A DNA stretch of 64,000 nucleotides from Delphinus delphis. Lineage: Eukaryota; Chordata; Mammalia; Artiodactyla; Delphinidae. The notes under the pieces were generated by a model, which saw only the letters and a list, made by a program, of their open reading frames with translations, did not search any database and was not told the origin of the DNA. The stretch covers positions 65,036,080 through 65,100,079 of the forward strand of contig NC_082694.2 in assembly GCF_949987515.2 (NCBI RefSeq), in the 5' to 3' direction. Made by a program: the position numbers and the translations under genes. Below are positions 11,761-24,002 of the stretch, piece after piece. How positions within the stretch are numbered: position 1 is the first letter of the stretch; every line of letters starts with the position of its first letter.

Positions 11761-12299
11761 GTTTATGGTGTTCTGATTTCTAAAGTTCTTTCCAACTCTA
11801 AAAATCTGTGACTTTAATGAAGTGGAGAGAACAGTATAATGAATTTCCATTTACCTAACATGGAACTACAAAATTATTAGCCCGTTACCTGTGTGTTTCG
11901 TCTATACCATTTATGGTTGCCCCCACATCGTATTCCCCCCACATTACTTTAACACACGTCCCAGCATAACATTTCATATGCACACGTTTCAGTATATACC
12001 TCTAAAAGAGAGAAACTATTTTTAAAAAATTTAAAACATCACCATAGTAATATTATCACTGTTAAAAAACCATTAATTCCCTCATTTCCAGTTAATGCTC
12101 ACATTTTCCTGATTGTCATAATTTCTTTTAAAACTGTTTTTAAGGTGGGATTTAAGTAAGGGCTATGTACATTGCAATTGGTTGATATGTCTCATTAAAA
12201 ATTATTATTTTATTATTGTTATTTTAAAGATAGATTTTGTTTTGAACAGTTTTATCTTTGTAGCAGAATTGAGCAGAAGGCACAGAGCTTTACAATATA

Positions 12300-13495
12300 A
12301 CTCCTGGATGTCCACTTGTTCCACCACCATTTGTTGAAAAGATTATCTTTTCTTCACTGTATTGCCTCTGTTCTTTTGTTGAAGATCAGGTGACTGTACT
12401 TATGTGGATTCTTTCCTGGGTTCTCCATTCTATTCCATTACTTGATTTGTCTGTTCTTTCACCAATACCACACTTGATTATTGCAACTTTATATTAACTC
12501 TTGAAGTTGGGTTGTGTCAGTTCTTAGTCCTCCAACTTTGTTCTTTTCCTTCAGTATTGTACTGGCTCTTCTGTGTCTTTTGCCTCTTCATATAATCTTC
12601 AGAATCAGTTTGTTGATATCCACAAAATAACTTGCTGGAATTTTGATTGGGATTGCATTGAATCTATAGGTCAAGTTGGGAAAAACTGACATCTTGACAA
12701 TATTGAGTCTTCTTATCAGTTTTGTAGTTTTTCTCATATAGATCTTATACATATTTTGCTGGATATATACCTAAGTATTTCTTTTTGTGGGGTGGTACTG
12801 TAAATAGTATTGTGTTTTAATTTCAGATTCCACTTGTTCATTGCTGGTATGTAGAAAAGCAATTGACTTTTTAATTTTAGCCTGTCCTGCAGCCTTGCTA
12901 TAATCGTTTTTTATTTTTATTTATTTATTTATTACTTTTTAAAATTAATTAATTTATTGGCTGTGTTGGGTCTTCGTTGCTTCACGCGGACTTTCTCTAG
13001 TTTTGGTGAGCGGGGTCTACTCTTCGTTGTGGTGCGCAGGCTTCTCATCACAGTGGCTTCTCTTGTTGTGGAGCACGGGTTCTAGGTGCGTGGGCTTCAG
13101 TAGTTGTGGTGTGTGCTCTCAGTAGTTGTAGCTCGCAGACTCTAGAGTGCAGGCTCAGTAGTTGTGGCGCACAGGCTTAGTTGCCCTGTGGCATGTGGGA
13201 TATTCCCGGCCCAGGACTTGAACCTATGTTCCCTGTGTTGGCAGGTGGATTCTTCACCACTGAGCCACCAGGGAAGTCCCCCGCTTTTTAATTTCAGGAA
13301 TTTTTTGGTTGACTCTTGGATTTTCTCCATAGGTGATCATGTCATTTGCTTAGAAGAACAATTTTTATTCTTTCTTCCCAATCTGTATACTTTTATTTCC
13401 TTTTCTTGTCTTAATGTATTAGGTAAAATTTCTTGTACAGTGTTGAAAAGCAGTGATGAGAGAGGGGCATCCTTGTCATGTTCCTGACATTGTCT
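12300..13495 (-). mobile_element. old L1 ORF2 fragment, antisense, split by a SINE
   Basis: 12300-12905 and 13281-13495 read as antisense L1 ORF2 (CCACCATTTGTTGAAAAG, ATTGGGATTGCATTGAATCT, GTGATGAGAGAGGGGCATCC). The SINE at 12907-13280 separates them. Highly decayed relative to the younger copies. Confidence 0.78.
12907..13280 (-). mobile_element. CHR-type SINE (long form)
   Basis: Antisense copy with an extended T/A-rich tail (TTTATTTATTTATTACTTTT) and a CACCAGGGAAGTCCC end, inserted in the old L1. Confidence 0.93.
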
Positions 13496-13700
13496 TTTTA
13501 AATCTACATATTCCTCCTCTATCTTATTCATTCTTTCTTTCCCCCTCCTTGCAATTTTGTTACTGTGTTGTTGAAGAAACTGGATATTGTGATTTTTAGT
13601 GATTCCCATAGACTGGATTTTGGTAATTGCATCTCTGTGGTGGTGTTCAACATATATTTCTCTCCCAGTATTATATAAATTTTGGTAATTAGATCTAGAG

Positions 13701-14031
13701 CAACACTGTCCAATATAAATATAATGAAAGCCATAAATTTTAGCCACATATCGGTTATTTGAAATTTTTATGGTATACACTTCAAAAAAAAGTAAAAAAA
13801 AGAAACAGGTGAAATTGGTTTTAACATATTTTTTTAATCCATTATATCCAAAATGTTATCATTTCAATGCATAGCCTATTTAATTATTGAGATATTTCAC
13901 ATTGTTTTGGTATTAAATCTTAGAAATCTGGTTTGTATTTTACACTTATATCACATCTCAATCAGGATTAGCCACCTTGCAAGTACGCGATAGCCACATG
14001 TGGCTAGTGACTCCTGTATTGAGTAGCACAG
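13701..14031. mobile_element. hAT-type non-autonomous DNA transposon
   Basis: A 331-bp element with terminal inverted repeats CAACACTGTCCAATA and, at the other end, TATTGAGTAGCACAG (reverse complement CTGTGCTACTCAATA). The 8-bp sequence ATCTAGAG stands directly on both sides (13693-13700 and 14032-14039), the duplication length typical of hAT transposons. GCCACATGTGGCTAGTG near the right end agrees with MER-type mammalian hAT elements I know; I do not assign the exact family. It has no coding capacity, and the open frame crossing it is chance. Confidence 0.85.
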
Positions 14032-14039
14032 ATCTAGAG

Positions 14040-14420
14040 ACTTCATCAGGTTTAGACTTTTTTTTTTTTTGTCAGGAAATAAGGCATGTCTGGTTGTCTG
14101 TTTTGGTGATGTTGGTAGTCATTCATGATCATTGTTTAGATCTATTAATTCGTTAAGGCTTATAAAGTGGTGATATTTTTATTATTCTACCTTCATTTAT
14201 TATCTGTAATACTTCTTTAAAGGGATATTTTCTATCCTCAGTTGTTTTGGCTACCCAAAGGAAAAATTAATATAGAAAAAGTGAGATGAGTAATGCTTGA
14301 TTCTTTTTCTTTATTTACCAGTTATCAAAATAATGAGTTGGATCCCTAGCAGTATCCAAAGGTAACCAGCAAATTTCTTTCTTCAAGTGTCATTGTAAAC
14401 TCATAGAATTAAAAGATTCT
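14040..14420. other. unique intron
   Basis: No feature recognised. Confidence 0.6.
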
Positions 14421-14421
14421 C

Positions 14422-14682
14422 GGGACTTCCCTGATGGCCCAGTGGTTGAGAATTTGCCTGCCAATGCAGGGGACACAGGTTCAATCCCTGGTCCGGGAAG
14501 ATTCCACATGCTGCGGAGCAACTGAGCCCTTGAGCCACAGCTACTGAATCCCACGTGCCACAACTGCTGAAGCCAGCGCACCTAGAGCCTGTGTTCCACA
14601 ACAAGAGAAACCACCACAGTGAAAAGCCTGCACACCGCAAGGAAGACCCAACACAGCCAAAAAAAAAAAAAAAAAAAAAAAG
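14422..14682 (+). mobile_element. CHR-type SINE
   Basis: GGGACTTCCCTGATGGCCCAG head, ACACAGCCAAAA tail with about 22 A. Confidence 0.94.
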
Positions 14683-14804
14683 AATAGATAAAAAAATAGA
14701 AGATACTCAGATTGTCTCACCTTTAGCCAGTGGGAGCCTCATTAAGCTGGCTCTTATGTCCTTTTGACATGGCCCTAATAGTCTTTGACGGCTTTCTTGC
14801 TTTC

Positions 14805-15660
14805 CGGTGTATTAGTCTGTATTCTCCAGAGAAACGCAACCAGTAGGACATAGGATATATGTATCTATATATATTTATATACATATATAAATGTATATAA
14901 AGAGACTTATTATAATGAATTTGTTTATGCAGTTTTGGAGGCTGACAAGTCCCAAGATCTGCAGTTGGCAAGCTGGAGGCCCAGGAAGGATGATGATGTA
15001 GTTCCAGTCAAGAATCCAGTAAGCTTGAGACCCAAGGGGAGCAATTGTTTTAGTTTGAGTCTGAAGGGAGGGGAAAAACCAGGGTGCAGCTTGAAGGCTT
15101 TATGCAGAATTCCCTCTTACTTGTGGGAGGGTCAGCCTTTATCTTCTATTCAGGCCTTCAACTGTTTGGGGAAGGCAATCTGCTTTACTTGTTTCTTTTT
15201 TTTTTTTTTAATGAATTTATTTATTTATTTATGGCTGTGTTGGGTCTTCGTTGCTGCCGCGGGCTTTCTCTAGTTGGGACGAGCAGGGGCTACTCTTCGT
15301 TGCAGTGCTTCTCATTGTGGTGGCTTCTCTCGTTGTGGAGCACGGCCTCTAGGCGTGCGGGCTCAGTAGTTGAGGCTTGCGGGCTCCAGAGCACAGGCTT
15401 AGTAGTTGTGGTATGGGGCCTTAGTTGCTCCGTGACATGTGGGATCTTCCTGGACCAGGGCTCGAACCTGTGTCCCCTGCATTGGCAGGCGGATTCTTAA
15501 CCACTGCGCCACCAGTAAAGTCCTGCTTTACTTGTTTACAGATTCAAATGTTAATCTCATCTAGAAAAACCCTCTGGGTGCACCCAGAATAATGTTTGAC
15601 CAAACGTCTGGCACCCCATGATTCAGTCAAGTTGACATATTAAATTAACCACTGCAACTG
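14805..15660. repeat. ancient interspersed repeat, split by a SINE
   Basis: GTATTAGTCTGTATTCTCCAG at one end and CCCATGATTCAGTCAAGTTG followed by TTAAATTAACCACTGCA at the other are phrases I recognise from a widespread old mammalian repeat, whose family name I cannot assign with certainty. The SINE at 15195-15523 interrupts it. It includes a short TATA-rich run (14860-14900). Confidence 0.5.
15195..15523 (-). mobile_element. CHR-type SINE (long form)
   Basis: Antisense copy with an exact 14-bp target duplication TGCTTTACTTGTTT at 15181-15194 and 15524-15537. Confidence 0.97.
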
Positions 15661-15820
15661 GTATAACATGTTCCAGGCTTAATTTTACATTTCCTTCCCC
15701 AGATGTGGAATCCACCATTTTCCTAAGGAGCCCAGATCTTTACTCTCTTAAACAAAATCAAAGTAGCAAAATCTTCTAGATAATGTTGGCAGTTAGTAAG
15801 TGCCATCTGATGGTTCTTTT

Positions 15821-17889
15821 TTTCTTTTATTGGAGTATAATTGCTTTGCAATGTTGTGTTAGTTTCTGCTGTACAATGAAGTGAATCAGCTCTATGTATG
15901 TATAATCCCCTCCCTCTTGGACCTCCCTCCCCACCACATCCCACCCATCTAGGTCATCACAGAGCACCGAGCTGAGCTCCCTGTGCTATACAGCAGGTTC
16001 CCACTAGCTACCTATTTTACACATGGTAGTATATTTATGTCAAACCTAATCTCCCCATTCATCCCACCCTCCCCTTCCCCCGCTGTGCCCACACATCCAT
16101 TCTCTACGTCTGTGTCTCTACTCCTGCCCTGCAGATAGGTTCATCTGTACCATTTTTCTAGATTACACATATATTTGTTTTTCTCTTTCTGACTTACTTC
16201 AACCTGTATGACAGACTCTGGGTCCATCCACATCACTACAGATGACCCAATTTTGTTCCTTTTTATGGCTGAGTAATATTCCGTGATATATATGTACCAT
16301 ATCTTCTTTATCCATTTATCTGTTGATGGACATTTAGATTGTTTCCGTGTCCTGGCTATTGTAAATAGTGCTGCAGTGAACATTGGGGTACATGTGACTT
16401 TTTGAATTACTGTTTTCTCAGGGTATATGCTCAGTAGTGGGATTGCTGGGTCATATGATAGTTCTATCTTTAGTTTTTTAGGGACCCTCCATACTGTTGT
16501 CTATGGTGGCTGTATCAATTTACATTCCCACCAGCAGTACAAGAGTGTCCCTTTTCTCAATACCCTCTCCAGCATTTATTGTTTGTAGATTTTTTGATGA
16601 TGGCCATTCTGACTGGTGTGAGATGATATCTCGTTGTAGTTTTGATTTGCATTTCTGTAATAATTAGTGATGTTGAGTATCTTTTCATGTGTTTGTTGGC
16701 CATCTGTATATCTTCTTTGGAGAAATGTCTGTTTAGGTCTTCTGCCCATTTTTTGATTGGGTTGTTTGTGTTTTTGATATTGAGCTGCATGAGCTATTTG
16801 TATATTTTGGAAATTAATCCTTTGTCCATTGCTTTGCTTGCAAATATTTTCTCCCATTCTGAGGGTTGTTTTTTCATCTTGTTTATGGTTTCCTTTCCAG
16901 TGCAAAATCTTTTAAGTTTAATTAGGTCCCATTTGCTTATTTTTCTTTTCATTACTCTAGGAGGTGGGTTAAAAAAGATCTTGCTGTGATTTATGTTAAA
17001 GAGTGTTTTTCCCATGTTTTTCTCTAAGAGCTTTATAGTGTCTGGTCTTACATTTAGGTCTTTAATCCATTTTGAGTTTATTTTTGTGTATGGTGTTAGT
17101 GTTCTAATTTCATTCTTTTACATGTAGCTGTCCAGTTTTCCCAGCACCACTTATTGAAGAGGCTGTCTTTTCTCCATTGTATATTCTTGCCTCCTTTGTC
17201 ATAGATTAGGTGATCATAGGTACGTGGGTTTATATCTGGGCTTTCTGTTCTGTACCATTGATCTATATTTGTTTTTGTGCCAGTACCATGCTGTCTCGAT
17301 TACTGTAGCTTTGTAGTGTAGTCTGAAGTTGGGGAGCCTGATTCCTCCGGCTCCATTTTTCTTTCTCAAGATTGCTTTGGCTATTTGGGGTCTTTTGTAT
17401 TTCCATACAAATTGTAAAGTTTTTTGTTCTAATTCTGTGAAAAATGCCATTGGTAATTTGATAGGGATTGCATTGAATCTGTAGATTGCTTTGGGAAGTA
17501 TAGTCATTCTCACAATATTGATTCTTCCAATCCAAAAACATGGTGTATCTCTCCATCTGTTTGTGTCATCCTTGATTTCTTTTATCAGTGTTTTATAGTT
17601 TTCTGAGTACAGATCTTTTGCCTCCTTAGGTAGGTTTATTCCTAGGTATTTTATTCTTTTTATTGCAATGGTAGATGGGATTGTTTCCTTAATTTCTCTT
17701 TCTGATCTTTCGTTGTTAGTGTATAGGAAGTCCTAGCCATGGCAATCAGAGAAGAAAAATAAAAGGAATACAAATTGGAAAAGAAGAAGTTAAACTGTCA
17801 CTGTTTGCAGATGACATGATGCTATACAGAGAAAATCCTAAAGATGCCACCAGAAAACTACTAGAACTAATCAATGAGTTTGTTAAAGT
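15821..17889 (-). mobile_element. L1 with 5' inversion (twin priming)
   Basis: 15821 to about 17728 is antisense L1: 3'UTR, then the ORF2 C-terminal part. From about 17729 the sequence flips to sense ORF2 around the polymerase motif (FADDMMLY, then [17 protein letters not shown]), which lies upstream of the rest in L1 coordinates. About 18 codons between the two parts are missing. Flanks TGATGGTTCTTTT (15808-15820) and TGATGATTCTTTT (17890-17902) make a 13-bp target duplication with one mismatch around the whole structure, so it is one insertion event. ORF2 is broken by the inversion and many stops; it is inactive. Confidence 0.92.
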
Positions 17890-17961
17890 TGATGATTCTT
17901 TTAATGATGAAAGTACATTGAGATTCATACTTCGCAAAGCTTTACTTTAAAAGGCTTTGTT

Positions 17962-18078
17962 GGGAATTCCCTGGTGTTCCAGTGGTTAGGACTCGGCGCT
18001 TTCACTGTGGTGGCCTGGGTTCAGTCCCTTGTCAGGGAACTAAGATCCCACAATCTGCGCAGCCAAAAAAAAAAAAAA
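17962..18078 (+). mobile_element. short tRNA-derived SINE
   Basis: GGGAATTCCCTGGTGTTCCAG head and GCAGCCAAAA tail. Flanks AAAGGCTTTGTT and AAAGTCTCTGTTT are the likely target duplication. Confidence 0.88.
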
Positions 18079-18384
18079 AAAGTCTCTGTTTCAGGATTTT
18101 TATCAAGAAAGGTGTACTTTCTTAAGAGTAATTAAATTCTCTTATATGTTACTTAATTTTGTTCTTTTCTCACTTTTGGGAAAGAGGTTCTTGATGTCTG
18201 CTCAGTCATTCCTACCTTGATCTTTCTTAGTTTCTGATATAACATTTGAGGAAAGTGTAGAGTGAAAGCTGATGGCATGGAGTCATACCTAGTAAAATGC
18301 ATATAAAATGATTGATAATTATCTTCTTTAAGCATCAACCTAAACAATTCTACCTCTTAGTATGTTACAGTAACCTGGAATTAC

Positions 18385-18460
18385 AGACATAATTGAGTTT
18401 ACCCTCTTCATTTTACAGGAAAGGAAATTGAGGCCTGGATCTGTAGGAAAGCTAGGATTG
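18385..18460 (-). mobile_element. MIR-like scrap
   Basis: CTTCATTTTACAGGAAAGGAAATTGAGGC is close to the antisense MIR core phrase 'attttacagatgaggaaactgaggc'. Short and decayed. Confidence 0.55.
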
Positions 18461-18499
18461 TCACCTGGATCACTTGCATCTCAGAGTTGGCATTGTGCT

Positions 18500-18865
18500 G
18501 TGAAGTAGCACAACCTCACAGTTCAGAGACAGACCGATATGGCTCAGAGATCTTGACATTGCCGTTTATTAGCTGTATGAACTTGAGGAAAGTTTTTTTT
18601 TTTTTTTTTTGGCTGCGCCATGTGGTGTGCAGGTTTTTCGTTCCCCAACCAGGAATCGAACCCGTGCCCCCTGCGGTGGAAGTGTGGAGTCTTAACCCCT
18701 GGAGCACCAGGGAATTCCCAAGGAAACTTTGTTTTTTAAATGTATTTGTAAGCTAGAGATAATAACTATGTCATATGATTACTATGACAGTTAATCAAGA
18801 GTAACATTTTAAGGAACCCGGTACTATGCCTGTCACATTGCAGGTACACTATAAATTCTGTTTTT
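18500..18865 (+). mobile_element. MIR-like SINE relic, split by a younger SINE
   Basis: TTATTAGCTGTATGAACTTG, then after the interrupting SINE CTAGAGATAATAACTATGTC and GGTACTATGCCTGTCACATT follow the MIR order, with decay. Confidence 0.55.
18593..18719 (-). mobile_element. short tRNA-derived SINE
   Basis: Poly(T), TGGCTGCGCCATGTGGTGTG, end AGCACCAGGGAATTCCC. Flanks GAGGAAAGTTT and AAGGAAACTTT are the likely target duplication. Confidence 0.88.
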
Positions 18866-18869
18866 TTCC

Positions 18870-19404
18870 TGTCCCTCTTGTTTGCATTTCTTTTCTTGCC
18901 TCCCGTTTGAACTGAACATCAGATATACCTAAAGTAGCTGAAAATAGCATGCTTTTGTTGCATGTATTACCTTGTTCATGGTATTTACTTAACAAATTTT
19001 TTCTTATTGGAATAAAAAATTTGGTCTGCTCCTTTTCTGAACTTTCTGGATGACAGTTACTGAAGTTCAAATTGAGAAGATTTACTTTTATTCTGAAGTA
19101 CTTTAAAATAATTTTGGTTGTTATATCCCCATTTATTGTAATTATTGACTGTTAATCAAAAATATTTTAACTAATATTTTATGTGTCATCAGGGTAAACT
19201 GTAATCATGTTCATGCTTGTATTCTGCTCCAGGAAACAGGATTGTTAGAAAGGCCATTATTAATAGATATTGAAAGGTTGCTTTTATGTCCTTAGTTGAA
19301 AGCTATACTACCAATACCAAATGCTAATATTTTTAATTATCACTCTCCTTTTTAACACGAAATGTTGGCTTACGTTTCTGTAGAACTAGCTACAGCATTG
19401 TTAA
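18870..19404. other. unique intron
   Basis: No gene, RNA or transposon recognised. Confidence 0.6.
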
Positions 19405-19420
19405 CCTATAATACCTGTTT

Positions 19421-19869
19421 ATTTTTATTTATTTATTTTTAAAATAAATTTATTTATTTATTAATTTTAAAATATTTGGCTGCATTGGGTCTTCATTTTT
19501 GCACACGGGCTTTCTCTACTTTTGGTAAGCGGGGGCTACTCTTCATTGCGGTGCACAGGCTTCTCATTGCTGTGGCTTCTCTTGTTGTGGAACATGGGCT
19601 CTAGGCGCATGGGCTTCAGTAGTTGTGGCGCACGGGCTCAGTAGTTGTGGCTTGCGGGCTCTAGAGCACAGGCTCAGTTGTCGTGGTGCATAGGCTTAGT
19701 TGCTCCGCGGCATGTGGGATCTTCCTGGACCAGGTCTCGAACCCGCGTTCCCTGCATTGGCAGGCGGATTCTTAACCTCTGCGCCACCAGGGAAGCCTGG
19801 CAGGCAGATTCTTAACCATTCTTCCCTGCACCACCAGGGTGCATTCTTCCCTGCACCACCAGGGAAGTC
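19421..19869 (-). mobile_element. CHR-type SINE with repeated head
   Basis: Antisense long copy whose head region (GGCAGGCAGATTCTTAACCA, CACCACCAGGG) is present again, in part three times, between 19790 and 19869. Flanks CCTATAATACCTGTTT (19405-19420) and CCTGTAATACATGTTT (19870-19885) enclose the whole block, including the extra heads. Confidence 0.93.
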
Positions 19870-19885
19870 CCTGTAATACATGTTT

Positions 19886-21216
19886 AAATGTGAATGTGTA
19901 GAGAAAATCTTAGAAGGTGTTTATCTTCCAATAAATACACTCTCAGATTCAGGTTGTTTGCTACCTATTTGGATAAAATTCCAAAAGCATACCCGAATGT
20001 TGATTTTCCCATGGCATTAATAGATGGCTTTCTTTATTGAGAGGTATAAAAATATGATTACTAATGCCTAAGGTTATATTTCATAAAGTGAGTAAATTGA
20101 TGTATTTGAAGTGTTGGAGACCTCAGATTGGGAGGCCTAGAGGTGATGAAAAAGAAGGCAATGATAGGTTGCTTTCAATTCTTCTTGGATTGGTTTTCAT
20201 TTGATGACTCCATTTTCTTGTAACTCATCTTGTCTGTAACTACTTGTAAATGCAAGTTTTACCCCCAGCCACTGAACACTAATTGCTCCAAGGTTACTGA
20301 TTTCTCATAATCAGCAAATACTACATTGATTGGCATTTTTTCTGTTCTCATCATGCTCATTCATTAGAGACCATTGGATTCTGCTAATCTTCCTGAAGAT
20401 CTTACCTCTTTACTTTCCTTGTACTGTATTTTCCCTCTATTTCTTGTGCTGCACCTCTTTCCCCTCCTTCACTGGCTGAACTTCTTACTCATATCTGTAT
20501 CCTAAGCCTCAGATTTTTAACATTTGTGTTGTCAACAACAATCTGTACACATTTAGGCAGTTCCTACCCATTCTTGTCTTTCACCACCTTAATTAAATGA
20601 CTCTGAATTCTTTGTTTCTGTCCTTGATCCTTTATTTTTCTGTACTTAAGACTCTTATTCTTTACCAATTGCATATCTTTACCTGGTTGCCTTATTGTCT
20701 GCTAAAACTTTCAGTGTGTCTAAGTCAAAGTCTTCATCTTGGAACAAACTTCCTGGTCTTAATTCTGTCACTGATAGTGGTACTGTCACTTATCCAGCTC
20801 CCAAGTTTAGTCATCATTGATTCTTTCACTCACCCCTTTCCAATTTATTTAGGCACAAAATTCTATATTCTCATTTTGCTAACACAATTTGGGAAATGTT
20901 GGCTTATAGAATTAAGATTGGTTGTGTAGTTATCTATATTTCTTTTGAATTGGCGTAAGTGTAGAGGAGTTTGGGAGGGAGTTTTTATTTCTTTAATAGA
21001 ATTTTTGTGGTGGCTCTGGTTTAAAAGAAAGTGCCAGTGGTATTGTCTAAGGCCTCTTAAAGGTGCTAGTGCCTGAGTATGGCTGAGCCTGTCAAAACTT
21101 TTCTGGTATGATCTGGGAATGGGAGAGGTGCCACTTGGGTTTAAACCCAGGTATTCTTCAATCTGGGCAGCTTTTACATTAACACATTTGTTTCAGTGTT
21201 AGACAGTTTGATGAAA
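19886..21216. other. unique intron
   Basis: No feature recognised. The 110-codon frame at 20597-20929 is leucine-rich by base composition (TTT/CTT-rich DNA), without splice context or a known family. Confidence 0.55.
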
Positions 21217-21228
21217 ACAATACAAAGG

Positions 21229-21444
21229 GGCTTCCCTGGTGGCGCAGCGGTTGAGAGTCTGCCTGCCGATGCAGGGGACACGGGTTCGTGCCCTGGTCTG
21301 GGAAGATCCCACATGCCGCGGAGTGGCTGGGCCCGTGAGCTATGGCCGCTGAGCCTGCCCGTCCGGAGCCCGTGCTCCGCAACAGGAGAGGCCACAACAG
21401 TGAGAGGCCCATGTACCGCAAAAAAAAAAAACAACAACAAAAAA
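21229..21444 (+). mobile_element. short GC-rich CHR SINE
   Basis: GGCTTCCCTGGTGGCGCAGCGG head, GCAAAAAAAAAAAACAACAAC tail. Flanks ACAATACAAAGG and ACAGTACAAAGG form the target duplication. Confidence 0.95.
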
Positions 21445-21456
21445 CAGTACAAAGGA

Positions 21457-22350
21457 TATGGAAAGGGTTTGGCAGAGTGGATGCACATGCACATACCTCA
21501 ACTTCCATGTTGAACCATATCCTTTTGTTTCCAAACTTAATTTTCTCCTAAATCATCAATCTCAGAACTTGAAAATCCTTTTATCTTGATGGCTGTTATG
21601 ACCGACTATCTTTTTCTTTTCTGCATATCTGATACCTGGTATGCCCATCTCTCAGTCCACATTAGGCATGTTTTCTTGGCTAGTTATCAAGTAAAAACTT
21701 GCTGAGATTCTTTTTGTTTGCATCTTATGGTTACAAAATCAGAAACATAATTCTTTAGATGGATGAGCGGGCATATGCAGTACCAACGCTTAGTGAAAGA
21801 AGGAAACAGGCCTCAAACATGCCACAAGAGTACAAAAACAAAAATTGCATTAGATTATAGTTAATTACTTCAAAAAGTAATTTGACTTTTCTAGATTATC
21901 TGGTACATGATTGCTGAGGAACTCAGAGTGGGGAATAACTCTAGTCCTTGATAGACAAATTAAAAAAAAAAAAAACTGTTGAAAGCATTGCATTTTCAAT
22001 GGAGAAGAATTATAAAGAAAGATATTAATAATCAACTATACTTCAATAAAAATAAACTAAAATAATATTAATAATGTGTTTAATGTTATCTTTTCTGGAC
22101 CATTCTTTTCTAGAATGTTTCTGTATTCACTGATTCTATCTACCAGAAATTTGGTGATGAATGTCAAACCTAGGGAAGTGAAGTAAAAGGGGAAATCCCT
22201 TCTTGGTAACAGGGAAGTCTTGTCAGATTGGTCCATATGTATTCCAGTACTCTGATACATATTTTATTGGTCAAATAGCAATTCTTAACCGTTTGGCTTT
22301 ATTTATTTTAACCTAGATTATTAAGTAGGTATTGTCTTAGGTCTAACAAT
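21457..22350. other. unique intron with a short L1 tail
   Basis: ATCAACTATACTTCAATAAA at 22031-22050 is an isolated L1 3' terminus. Nothing else recognised. Confidence 0.55.
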
Positions 22351-22373
22351 GATTTGTTGTTAGTTGGGTTTAG

Positions 22374-22604
22374 TTTTTTTTTTTTTAATGTTTATTTATT
22401 TGGCTACGCCAGGTCTTTAGTTGCAGCACTTGGGATTGTCGTTGTTGTGTGCAGGATCTTCGTTGTGGTGTGCGGGCTTTGTAGTGGCAGTATGTGAACT
22501 CTTAGTTGTGGCACGTGGGATCTAGTTCCCTGACCAGGGATCGAACCTGGGCCCCCTGCATTGGGAGCATGAAGTCTTAGCCACTGGACCACCAGGGAAG
22601 TCCC
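22374..22604 (-). mobile_element. CHR-type SINE
   Basis: Poly(T), TTTATTTATTTGGCTACGCC, end CACCAGGGAAGTCCC. Flanks TGGGTTTAGTTTT and TGGGTGTAGTGTT are the likely target duplication. Confidence 0.92.
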
Positions 22605-22689
22605 TGGGTGTAGTGTTTATAAGTTTTTTTCCATGTCAGTAAACATGTGTCTGCAGCATCATTATTTAATGTTATATGACTGCACTGTC

Positions 22690-23345
22690 TTTTTTTTATA
22701 CTTAATTTTTGTGTAGGTAGTATATGTGTATAGTGCAAAATACAAGAGATAGAAAATGGTATACAGTGAAAAGTAAAGTTTCCCTGTACTCTTGGTCCTC
22801 TTCTCAGGATTCAGTCATTGTTATCCATTTCTTTTGTATTTGCCTAGAGGAATTCCACATGAATAAAAACCAGTACATAATCATGTATGGTATATATGCA
22901 CACACAAAAATGGCAGCATAGGGCTTCCCTGGTGGCACCGTGGTTGAGAGTCCGCCTGCCGATGCAGGGGACGCGGGTTCGTGCCCCGGTCCGGGAAGAT
23001 CCCACGTGCCGCGGAGCGGCTGGGCCCGTGAGCCATGGCCACTGAGCCTGCGCGTCCGGAGCCTGGCTCTGCAACGGGAGAGACCACAACAGTGAGAGGC
23101 CCGTGTACCGCAAAAAAAAAAAAAAAGGCAGCATATTGTATCCTTCTGTACCATGCTTCTTTTTACCCTCAATTAAAAGATCTTTCATAGAGGTTCATAA
23201 AATTTGCCTCTTTGTTTTCCAGTTGCTGAATATTCTATTTTATGGATCTACCATGATTAGTTTAACTAATTTCTTTTTTGGTAGGTGCTTAGATTGTTTC
23301 AGATCTTTTGTTATAGCAGTTTACATATGTGCAGTCTTATTATAA
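22690..23345 (-). mobile_element. ancient LINE fragment, split by a SINE
   Basis: GTATAGTGCAAAATACAAG, ATGGCAGCATATTGTATCC and CATAGAGGTTCATAAAATTTG, then TGCTTAGATTGTTTCAGATC, follow the order of an old L1M/HAL1-type 3' region. Weakly conserved. Confidence 0.4.
22921..23126 (+). mobile_element. short GC-rich CHR SINE
   Basis: Full copy, ends in 16 A. GGCAGCATA occurs just before (22912-22920) and just after (23127-23135). Confidence 0.96.
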
Positions 23346-23988
23346 GTTAGATTTGGTCTAGTCCACTGGGCCTGATACACTTTTTCTGATCAAACTCTGT
23401 AAGTGAAAACTCTTAGAGAAGAAAATCTGTATTACACTGAATAGGGTGAGAATGTGATAATATCTACAGATCTGTTTTGTGGTAGAAATATATGAAAAGT
23501 GAAAATTCTAATTTTTCCTTTTACCTTAAGAAACTTTTATTTTTTAGCAATTGCCTGAGAATTGTTTCCTTGTGTGGGAAGTGTTATCCTATTCCTGATT
23601 CTTTCCGCTAAAGCAGACTTGTTTTATTTTTCCATAAATTATGTTTTTGCATTTGGGACCGAATTATCTGGATTCACTAGTATCAACTGGCTGGTTGTAA
23701 CCTAAAGAAACATTTAAAAAAAAAAAAGTTGCAATTGGAAGAAAATAATGATTCCTGGTTAGATATGCATTGAGGAAGTATTGTGGACCCAACTTTAAGC
23801 ATTTGTACCACTTCAGCTCATTTAGCTTGTTGCTTTTTATGATCCAGGTTCGTGTTTCCTAACTAGAGTACTTGACCCTGTGTTAGAGGATAAATGTGGT
23901 GTATCTTCTTGAAGCCTCCATTTAAATTGCAGATAGGAGCATGGGAATTTTGAAATTACTATGGATATTGTCATTTAGTTTATTACAT
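23346..23988. other. unique intron
   Basis: No feature recognised. Confidence 0.6.
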
Positions 23989-24002
23989 TCACATGAATTT
24001 TT

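Noticed and set aside
13337..13780. 147-codon antisense frame
   Set aside because: Spans the end of an old L1 and the start of a hAT element; chance.
20597..20929. 110-codon leucine-rich open frame
   Set aside because: Composition of T/C-rich DNA gives Leu/Ser/Phe; no family, no exon signals.
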